Below are positions 1 to 6,438 of a stretch of DNA of 14,657 nt, in pieces. The number at the start of each line of letters is the position of its first letter. The stretch's first letter is position 1. The translations under genes and the position numbers were made by a program. The notes under the pieces were generated by a model. That model saw only the letters and a program-made list of their open reading frames with translations, searched no databases and was not told where the DNA came from. The stretch is from Lactovum sp047974165 (GTDB taxonomy: Bacteria; Bacillota; Bacilli; Lactobacillales; Streptococcaceae): positions 1 through 14,657 of the forward strand of contig JBKECB010000068.1 in assembly GCA_047974165.1 (NCBI GenBank). Reading direction: 5' to 3'.

Positions 1-925
1 CTGAAGTACGTGCTGTAGAAATCGCAGTGTAGTTTAAGTCTGATGTTGGATTTGTGATTGTTGCACCAGAAGATACTTGGATGTATGAGAGTGACTCGTT
101 TGCAAAGGCTGAGCTAAACTCTGTCCATGTTGCAACTTCAGCATAAGTCCCAGCTGTCTTCGCTGCTGAGGCAATTGCATTCTGTGCTGCGGCAACCATA
201 GAAGCCATATAGCTTGAACCTTGTTCAACGCTGATATTTGTATAGCTGTTATATGAACCAATAATATCTTTTGTTGCAGCTGTAGATTCTACTTTTGATA
301 ATGCAGCTAAGCTTTGTGTGATAAATGGATCAAAGACAATTGCAGCTGTAGGTGATGTTTGCTCTTTTCCTGATTCAGCATAGCTACTTGTTGGATCTTG
401 ATAAGCTCCAACAGCTACTGAAGATTCAGTTCCAGATTGAGAAGCTTCTGTACTTTGAGCAGCTACTGATGTTTTTTGTACAGCTACTGATGTCTTTTGA
501 GCTGAAACTGCAACTTCACTTGTTGCTGATGAGCTAGCTGTGCTTGAAGCAACTGCTGTACTTTGTACAGAAACACTTTGAGTTGCAACACTTTGAGTTG
601 CAACACTCTCTACTGCTGTACTTTGTACAGCAACACTTTGAATTGCAACACTCTCTACTGCTGTGCTCTGTACAGCAACACTTTGAGTCGCCGTTGATAC
701 CGGAGCCATACTTGCACTACTTGTAACTGCTGAGGTAACAACTGTTGCTGCTGAGGAGACTGCAGTATTTGCTTGTACATCTGTTTGGCCCATAATAGCT
801 CCGCCTGCCAATGCAGCAAGGACGCTTGAACTATAAAGCCATGTCTTATTCGATTTCCAAGTCCGGAAATTCGTGTTTTTATTTTGATTTCCCGTTTTCT
901 TACGGTTTAAAAATTCATTTGCCAT
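1..925 (-). CDS. Large surface adhesin with KxYKxGKxW-like signal, N-terminal part (partial)
   Basis: The frame is open from an ATG at 925 to the window edge (308 codons), so the C-terminus is missing. An AAGGAG site lies about 6 bases before the ATG. Residues 21-29 read RTWKSNKTW, a variant of the KxYKxGKxW export motif (Y to W, G to N), followed by a hydrophobic stretch (SSVLAALAGGA) and likely cleavage after VQA near residue 52. Residues 53-170 are low-complexity Ser/Thr/Ala/Val/Gln with tandem repeats. From about residue 190 it aligns by eye with the next adhesin (FDPF, SYNSY, then a TW..F segment and YIQVSSGA), ending where that protein enters its beta-helix-like region. It is probably exported and wall-bound, but the sorting signal is outside the window, so anchoring is inferred from the paralogue. 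Ligand unknown. Confidence 0.88.
   Translation of the reverse strand, partial: MANEFLNRKKTGNQNKNTNFRTWKSNKTWLYSSSVLAALAGGAIMGQTDVQANTAVSSAATVVTSAVTSSASMAPVSTATQSVAVQSTAVESVAIQSVAVQSTAVESVATQSVATQSVSVQSTAVASSTASSSATSEVAVSAQKTSVAVQKTSVAAQSTEASQSGTESSVAVGAYQDPTSSYAESGKEQTSPTAAIVFDPFITQSLAALSKVESTAATKDIIGSYNSYTNISVEQGSSYMASMVAAAQNAIASAAKTAGTYAEVATWTEFSSAFANESLSYIQVSSGATITNPTSDLNYTAISTARTS
551..700 (-). repeat. 45-nt tandem repeat inside the partial adhesin
   Basis: Two adjacent 45-base units (611-655 and 656-700) and a related copy at 551-610 carrying an extra 15-base sub-unit. They encode 15-residue repeats of the type VAVQSTAVESVAxQS, built from a five-residue VxxQS/VATQS element, at about residues 76-125. 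All copies stay in frame. Such repeats in Ser/Thr-rich stalks often vary in copy number between strains. Confidence 0.85.
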
Positions 926-965
926 GAACTCTCCTTTTTTTTATAAAGTTAAATTGATATTTAAC

Positions 966-1002
966 ATTGTTAACAATAATTGATTTAGTATCTATACTAA
1001 AT
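966..1002. promoter_or_regulatory. Two palindromes in the leader of the left adhesin
   Basis: ATTGTTAACAAT (966-977) is a perfect 12-bp palindrome. ATTTAGTAT-CT-ATACTAAAT (983-1002) is a 9-bp perfect inverted repeat with a 2-base centre. They lie side by side 41-78 bases upstream of the adhesin ATG. Their size and spacing resemble repressor operators, but no cognate regulator is in the window. They could also simply fold in the mRNA. Confidence 0.45.
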
Positions 1003-1039
1003 AATTTCCCTAAAACTCCCTCCTTATGACAACCAATTT

Positions 1040-1079
1040 CTTTAAGTACTTATATATACTTAAAGTTTATACTAGACAA
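1040..1079 (-). promoter_or_regulatory. Candidate promoter of the left adhesin, with an inverted repeat over the -10
   Basis: On the minus strand TTGTCT (1079-1074), a 17-base spacer and TATATA (1056-1051) form a plausible sigma-70-type promoter with 4 of 6 matches in each box. The -10 sits in the centre of a perfect 9-bp inverted repeat, CTTTAAGTA/TACTTAAAG (1040-1048 and 1057-1065), as expected of an operator. It would give a leader of roughly 120 bases. Other weak -35/-10 pairs exist in this AT-rich DNA, so the assignment is tentative. Confidence 0.35.
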
Positions 1080-1515
1080 GTTTACTATATCTTTTATCAT
1101 TTGTAAAGTAAAAATATTAATTTTGACTAATTTTTAAGATAATTTTTTAGTAATTTTGAAAAAAAGAATATTTTTAGGAGATTATTTATTTATCCTAAAA
1201 TTCGTATATATTAAGTCCAGTTCTTATTCATTTAAGTTAGTTTCTTATTTAAAGAACGGTTTTTTAAATAATGTTTAATTAAAACAAGTTACTGTCTTTT
1301 TCTCTTTTTATACATTTTTATCAATTATTACTTTTAAGACCTAACTTTTTATTCTTAAAAATTTAGTATTCAATTTAGAGAATTTGTGTGTTTTTTTGAC
1401 ATTAACAAGCTTAGAAAAATAGAGGACATTTCTATAAATTTGTTTGGTCTAAAAAATATACTTTTCCTCTCAAATTTTAGATTATTTTTGGCAAAATTTA
1501 TTGAGAAAATCTGAT

Positions 1516-1549
1516 AAATTAAAAAATCTTGAGAGAATTCTCAAGATTT
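1516..1549 (-). terminator. Terminator of the complete adhesin gene
   Basis: A perfect 11-bp stem (AAATCTTGAGA/TCTCAAGATTT) with a four-base loop begins 8 bases after the adhesin TAA, read on the minus strand, and is followed by a T-rich run. A T-run on the other side (1551-1559) would let it also work for plus-strand transcripts. Confidence 0.85.
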
Positions 1550-1557
1550 ATATTTTT

Positions 1558-4500
1558 TTAATTCAACTTCTTATCTTTTAAGTTTTTACGACGGACACCT
1601 GCTATTGTCGCTGTTGCTGCCATCAAACCTAAGCCTGTTAATTCAGATGTTGAAGAGCTTTCACCAGTTTGTGGAAGGCGTTTTTCTAAAGAAGCCAATG
1701 ACTTTTGAGACTGGAGATGAGTTTGACTGGTATTTCTCCCATTTATCCCATTATCACCATTTGTCCCTGTTGCATTTAGGCCATCTAAACCTTGATAAGC
1801 AACTGTATAGCTTATACTACTTGTCCCATCTGCATAGTGTGTGACTGTTTTTGTCCAGATATACTTTCCTGAGATAGCTGTTGGCATATCTTTTGACCAG
1901 TTGACATCATCTGCGGCTGGACGATTAGAAGAGTTTGTCTGTTGATAGCTTGACTCGACACTTGTAATTTTTGTATCTGCTGAGACAAGGACAGTATTTG
2001 AAAGTGTTTCAAGATTAGCAATCACGACCTTAGCAATAAGGTTTTTATTTGCATAAGTTGTCAAGTTTAGATTTGAGAAGTTAAAGACTACTGTTGCATT
2101 TCCATTCGCATCAAAAACTGCAGTTGCTGTTGAACTTGAAATGATTATATCTGTTCCTTCAAGATAAAGATCTGATATCACCGTCACTGTTGTATTTGCG
2201 GCTTCTAAGTTTCCTGAAATCTGGACAATTTGTGATAGTGATTGATTTTTTTCAGCAGTAACTGAACCGATCAAACTATTTGAGTTAGAGACATAGTTTG
2301 CAACTTTTGGCTGTACATTAACTGTTGCAGTTTCAGAGACTTGGTATCCTGTTACAGGATCGGTATAGATGTAAGCAACTGTATGAAGACCTAGACTTGT
2401 CTCTTCATCTGTCAACCAGCTACTTCCTTCACTGATTAAAACACCATCTACATAAATTTTCAAGTCACCAGCATTGACTGCTAAAATCCCATCAATCAAT
2501 TCGCCTGAGGCATTAGTTCCAGAGAAGATTAGATCTTTAATAAGGTCAATCGAATCTCCTTGAGTCAGATTAATCTCACCTTGAGTTGAAATCACTGGAA
2601 TTGGTAAAGCTGATACCTTAAGCTCAACTATCTTTGTCACAGATTGAAGTGTGAGTGGGTCTGTATAAATATAAGTAATCAGATGACTTTCTGCTGAGGC
2701 CGTCGCTAGTGCCGTATAAGAAGTCACGTCTTCAAGGGGAAGGTCATCTACTAAAATTACAAGATTTGCCAAATCATTTGGACTTGTATTTTTATCAAAG
2801 TTTAAGATGCTTGTTCCATCTGAAGCAAATCCTGAAAGTCCATCTAAGAGATCAAGTGTCTCTCCTGCTTTCATTGTTAAATCCGTTTGATTTAATATCG
2901 GATCACCTGCTTCAGCAACTGTTAAAATCATTTCTTTTGTAACTTCTGTTCCTAAAAGTGGATCAATATAACTATAAGTGATGGTATGCTGACTTGTTGG
3001 ATCTGTTAATAAGCTTGTAAATATTGGATCTGTCGTTGCCAGGCCATCAACTGTAATTGTAACAGCTGTAAAATCAGCAACTGTCCCATCTGCATTTGTC
3101 ACCTTAAGGTCTAAATCTTCAAGTAAGTTAATCGATGAGCCAGCAGATATTGTTTTATCTGTGACTGTAATTGCTGGGCTAGCTGTTTTTGAAAGGACAT
3201 AAAGCGTCACAACTTGTCCTTCTTCTGTTACAGTGATTTGACCTGGCTGAACCTTATCCTCAGAGTTTGTTTTTGTAACATAGATATAACCTTCAGGGAG
3301 ATTTGTTGATGTATAGTAGTCATTTGTAAAGTCAATGACATTTCCCACATTGGCTGTAGAAAGAGAATCATAAGAGCCTATCCCTTCTTTTCCTAGCTCT
3401 GTTGAGCCAATCTCAACTGGCAAGCCTGTCACTTCATCCACATACTGATAACTAATCTCACTTGGCATACCCACAACTACGATATAGTAAGTCAGACTTG
3501 AGCCGGATACTGGGACAATCATATTTAGTAACTGACCGTCTTTATAGCCTTCAATACCGTAAATATCAACCCCTTGTGCATAAAGTTCATCAGATTGAAG
3601 TTGCTCAATCACAGATTCTGGAATCTGTGAGCCTGCTGCCCAGATATAGCCTGATGGAAGGTCATTTACAAGATATTGATTATCTAAGGCATTGATGATA
3701 TCTCCTGGTCTTGGCTTTTCTAAGTTAGACACATTTCCAGGAAGATTCGATGTTGCTGTAGAGGCAGGAATCGTCACCGTTCCCACAACTTTTCCTGTAA
3801 AGTCAACATAATTGAGCGTGATATCTCCTGGCTCACCTGACACTAGATCCATCTTTGTGATCCAAGTCGGTGAAGTATTTGAGACATTTTCTATGATACG
3901 CTCATAGTCCATCCAACCATTCCAGCTCGATGCTGATAACTCTACACCATTAATCGTTCTTTCTATCCCTGAATAGATAAGTTCTGTAGATGTAAAGTTA
4001 TTTAAAGCTTCTTGCTCTGCTGATAATGTTTGATTATTATAAGGACTTATCGTTGAGAGACGAGTGTGTGAGAGATTGACTTGACCATTTCCATAAACCG
4101 CTGGTGCTGTTCCATCACTGCCATTTAATACAATAGAGCTTGGTGAGAGGATATTAATCACTGATTCTGTACCGACAAAGAGAGGATAGCGTCCTGTAGT
4201 TGAGATATTGATCGTTGCTCCGTGGTTGATCGTAAGTTCGTTACTTGCTCCATCACCGACGAGCATAAATCCACCTTGACCAAGGCCTGACACATTAATC
4301 GTTGCATACTGACCAATCGTCCAGCTATGATCATTATCTGTACTATCCATGTTATCCTTGCCACCATTGATATCTGTCGCAAAGATTGCTGCCCCAGCAT
4401 TTTGATTGAGTACAAAATAATCACCAATCACAATATTTGTAACTCCCTCAATTAATGGATAACCTGTCCCATCAACTGTTGAATTAACAGTAACATTATT

Positions 4501-5946
4501 ACCCCAAAGATCTGTACCACCTGAGGAAGCAGCAACAATTTGTGTTTTTCCTGAACCATCAATATAACTCAGCTCACCTTGACCTGTTCCGGTTGTTGTC
4601 GTTGTTGTATAGCCATTTGTATTATTATCAAAAGCATGATAAAGCATTGCCCAGCTATTAGCTTCTTCAGTAAATGTAATTGTTGTATTATCTGCCACCA
4701 GTGTATTTCCAATCACTGCCAAGTGTGAAGCATTTTCTGGTGAGGTAAACTCAACATTTCCAGCTAAAGTTAGCTGACAAAGAGCTGCTTGAGCAAGTTC
4801 ATCTGCAGTTGAGACGATATCTTTTACATTGATATACCAGTCTCCTACTCCATTTTCCTTTGTTCCACCCGTTTCTGGATTCCAACCTGCATTAATCACA
4901 GCACCACCCGACTCTGGATTTTCAGTTTGAAGACCTGTCTGAGTATTAAAGATTCCATTTGTCAGTGTAAAGGTTTGACCTTCATGGCCTTCTGTTGCTG
5001 CCAGATAAAAGCCACGATTTCCAAGATCAACTGTTGCTCCGCCACCATCAATAATCAGACTTGTATGACGTGCTGTTGTAATACTTACTGTTGCATCAGA
5101 GCTAATCACAGCTCCTGAGGAGATTTGAATAAACTTAACCGTCTCATCAGAATAAGCAGATACCAACTCTGACCAAGTAGAAACAGTCGCAGCATGTCCT
5201 GCTGAGGACTGTGCCATCCACATTGAAGATTTTGCTGAATCAGCTAATGAAGACATGAAGCTTGAAGCTTGAGCAGAATCAAGCTTTGCATAGCTATTAT
5301 AGCTATCTGCCACTTTCTTTGTTTCAAGAGTTGCTTCTGAAGCTGCAAGAGAAGAAAGACTCAATGTCACAAAAGGATCATTGACAGTTACTTGAGTTGG
5401 TGAACCAACTGTCGCTGCTGAAGAGGCATAGCTTGAGCTATGGTCTGACAAAGCATTAACTGTTGCTGCTGAGGTCACGATTGCTGATGAGTCTACCGAT
5501 GATGAACCTGTTGAAGTTGAGCTTGCCAAAGAGGCAGTTGAAAACTCTGCAGATGACGCATAAGTTGTTCTCACGGCAATATTTGACACACGTAATGCAC
5601 TTACAGCTTGACTTTGATTTGAGCTTGTTTCTGAATCAACTGTTTGACTTTGACCTACAGAATTTGAAGCTGAATCAACAGTCTCTACTTGGCTTGATAA
5701 TGCAGATGTTTGAGTTTCTGCCACTTGACTTAAGGCTTGTTCTGATGTAGCTGTTGCGCTTGTCATTGCTGTTTGAGGGTCAAGTCCGTCAGCTGTTGCT
5801 GCTTGTACATTTGTCTGGGAAAGAACTGTTCCACCTGCTAAAGCGGCAAGAACTGATGAAGCGTAAAACCAATGCTTATTAGACTTCCAGCTGCGATAGT
5901 GACTGTGTTTTCTTTTAAGTTTTGCATGTTTATATGTTTTCGACAT
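1558..5946 (-). CDS. LPxTG-anchored multidomain adhesin (pectate-lyase-like/MucBP/Ig-like), 1462 aa
   Basis: The start is set at the ATG at 5946, which has GGGGAG about 6 bases upstream; the frame is open further upstream but that part overlaps the promoter. Residues 18-26 (RSWKSNKHW) are a variant KxYKxGKxW signal, then a hydrophobic segment ending VQA (49). Residues 50-235 are Ser/Thr/Ala-rich. About 260-700 is a beta-strand-rich, Gly/Asn-rich region (e.g. LIIDGGG, NVTVNSTVDG) typical of a right-handed beta-helix 'pectate lyase-like' adhesive domain. Two MucBP-like modules follow (about 705-800 and 827-920; NYVDFTG and YQYVDEVTG, each ending in LPxGYI). Three Ig-like repeats of about 90-100 residues span about 922-1210, each ending Y(S/I)Y(I/T)DP. 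A phage-tail-like motif lies at about 1350-1385 and a short Gly-rich stretch follows. LPQTGE (1424-1429), a hydrophobic helix and a basic tail (RRKNLKDKK) mark sortase anchoring. Ligand unknown; binding to host or plant glycans is an inference. Confidence 0.93.
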   Translation of the reverse strand: MSKTYKHAKLKRKHSHYRSWKSNKHWFYASSVLAALAGGTVLSQTNVQAATADGLDPQTAMTSATATSEQALSQVAETQTSALSSQVETVDSASNSVGQSQTVDSETSSNQSQAVSALRVSNIAVRTTYASSAEFSTASLASSTSTGSSSVDSSAIVTSAATVNALSDHSSSYASSAATVGSPTQVTVNDPFVTLSLSSLAASEATLETKKVADSYNSYAKLDSAQASSFMSSLADSAKSSMWMAQSSAGHAATVSTWSELVSAYSDETVKFIQISSGAVISSDATVSITTARHTSLIIDGGGATVDLGNRGFYLAATEGHEGQTFTLTNGIFNTQTGLQTENPESGGAVINAGWNPETGGTKENGVGDWYINVKDIVSTADELAQAALCQLTLAGNVEFTSPENASHLAVIGNTLVADNTTITFTEEANSWAMLYHAFDNNTNGYTTTTTTGTGQGELSYIDGSGKTQIVAASSGGTDLWGNNVTVNSTVDGTGYPLIEGVTNIVIGDYFVLNQNAGAAIFATDINGGKDNMDSTDNDHSWTIGQYATINVSGLGQGGFMLVGDGASNELTINHGATINISTTGRYPLFVGTESVINILSPSSIVLNGSDGTAPAVYGNGQVNLSHTRLSTISPYNNQTLSAEQEALNNFTSTELIYSGIERTINGVELSASSWNGWMDYERIIENVSNTSPTWITKMDLVSGEPGDITLNYVDFTGKVVGTVTIPASTATSNLPGNVSNLEKPRPGDIINALDNQYLVNDLPSGYIWAAGSQIPESVIEQLQSDELYAQGVDIYGIEGYKDGQLLNMIVPVSGSSLTYYIVVVGMPSEISYQYVDEVTGLPVEIGSTELGKEGIGSYDSLSTANVGNVIDFTNDYYTSTNLPEGYIYVTKTNSEDKVQPGQITVTEEGQVVTLYVLSKTASPAITVTDKTISAGSSINLLEDLDLKVTNADGTVADFTAVTITVDGLATTDPIFTSLLTDPTSQHTITYSYIDPLLGTEVTKEMILTVAEAGDPILNQTDLTMKAGETLDLLDGLSGFASDGTSILNFDKNTSPNDLANLVILVDDLPLEDVTSYTALATASAESHLITYIYTDPLTLQSVTKIVELKVSALPIPVISTQGEINLTQGDSIDLIKDLIFSGTNASGELIDGILAVNAGDLKIYVDGVLISEGSSWLTDEETSLGLHTVAYIYTDPVTGYQVSETATVNVQPKVANYVSNSNSLIGSVTAEKNQSLSQIVQISGNLEAANTTVTVISDLYLEGTDIIISSSTATAVFDANGNATVVFNFSNLNLTTYANKNLIAKVVIANLETLSNTVLVSADTKITSVESSYQQTNSSNRPAADDVNWSKDMPTAISGKYIWTKTVTHYADGTSSISYTVAYQGLDGLNATGTNGDNGINGRNTSQTHLQSQKSLASLEKRLPQTGESSSTSELTGLGLMAATATIAGVRRKNLKDKKLN

Positions 5947-5989
5947 TTTTTCTCCCCTTATTGATATATTGGATAAAATAGACCTCTTA

Positions 5990-6018
5990 ATTTTATTATA
6001 ATTTGTCCACAAAGTCAA
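5990..6018 (-). promoter_or_regulatory. Promoter of the complete adhesin gene
   Basis: On the minus strand TTGACT (6018-6013), a 17-base spacer and TAAAAT (5995-5990). It lies just beyond the terminator of the preceding DUF1149-type gene and predicts a leader of about 37 bases with GGGGAG before the ATG, so the adhesin has its own transcription unit. Confidence 0.7.
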
Positions 6019-6036
6019 TGGAACGATAACAGATAA

Positions 6037-6066
6037 ATTAAAAATAGAGCCTGTAAACAAGCTCTA
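6037..6066 (-). terminator. Terminator of the mutS - DUF1149 unit, using the stop codon
   Basis: The minus strand has TAGAGC, a 10-base internal segment and GCTCTA, then TTTTTAATTT. The first three bases of the stem are the TAG stop codon of the DUF1149-type gene, so there is no 3' untranslated spacer before the hairpin. Confidence 0.75.
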
Positions 6067-6435
6067 AATAATGAGTTCTACACCCTCACCAAATGCTGAC
6101 TCTGTTGCTTCAAAAGTTAATCTTTTAAGCATTGCAATTAAAGGTTTAACTAATTCTTGAAGTTCTTCTCCTGACATTTCCTCTTTACTTGAATAAGCCG
6201 CTCCTGTAATTCGACTGATTTGTTCTAAATTTGCAGATACCGTATACTTATCTAAAGTAATAATCCCATGAAAAATCATTTTGATGTCTGTTACTTTTTC
6301 CTCTTTATTCACCTTTAATATCTGAGTTTGCACATTGATACTGGTTGTTGGTTCTCCATGACTTTTCTCAAAATCAAAATTTCGCATATCCAAATGAAAA
6401 AAAGTAACATATTCCGTTTTTCTAATAATATTCAT
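6064..6435 (-). CDS. DUF1149 family protein (SecB-like fold), 123 aa
   Basis: A small acidic soluble protein with no signal peptide or membrane segment. The opening (MNIIRKTEYVTFFHLDMRNF) and the strand-rich pattern resemble the streptococcal/lactococcal DUF1149 family, which is assigned to a SecB-like fold; the molecular role is not established. The ATG is 3 bases after the mutS stop, with AAAGGA about 11 bases upstream partly inside mutS, so the two are cotranscribed and probably translationally coupled. The gene ends in a terminator that includes its own stop codon. Family assignment is from recall of the sequence pattern; nothing here shows a direct role in mismatch repair. Confidence 0.78.
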   Translation of the reverse strand: MNIIRKTEYVTFFHLDMRNFDFEKSHGEPTTSINVQTQILKVNKEEKVTDIKMIFHGIITLDKYTVSANLEQISRITGAAYSSKEEMSGEELQELVKPLIAMLKRLTFEATESAFGEGVELII

Positions 6436-6438
6436 TTT

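Larger units (their letters stand above)
926..1557. other. Gene-less AT-rich region between the two adhesins
   Basis: No convincing coding frame on either strand across about 630 bases of very AT-rich DNA. It holds the leader of the left adhesin (926 to about 1080), several perfect inverted repeats, and the terminator of the right adhesin near 1516-1549. The middle (about 1100-1500) contains only weak structures: an 8-bp inverted repeat TTTTAGGA/TCCTAAAA near 1171-1200, and a 9-bp one TTATTTAAA/TTTAAATAA at 1245-1253 and 1263-1271. I see no RNA gene that I can name. Confidence 0.7.

Noticed and set aside
551..700. CRISPR-like array
   Set aside because: The repeats are in-frame coding, contiguous without unique spacers, and not palindromic.
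352..726. Plus-strand open frames antisense to the left adhesin
   Set aside because: Leu/Gln-rich products typical of the reverse complement of Ser/Gln-rich repeats; no ribosome sites.
935..942. Run of eight T next to the left adhesin's ribosome site as a phase-variation switch
   Set aside because: It is short, lies outside the coding frame and upstream of the ribosome-site core; eight-base A/T runs are common in this AT-rich DNA.
1396..1424. Plus-strand TTGACA with a possible -10 ATAGAG/TAGAGG
   Set aside because: The -10 is poor and no gene lies downstream before the convergent terminator.
1605..5750. Several 60-95-codon frames overlapping the complete adhesin on both strands
   Set aside because: Shadows of the 1462-codon gene, with low-complexity composition and no start signals.
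5947..6060. 38-codon upstream extension of the complete adhesin
   Set aside because: The extension spans the -10/-35 promoter and the upstream gene's terminator; the ATG at 5946 has a strong ribosome site and gives a normal export signal.
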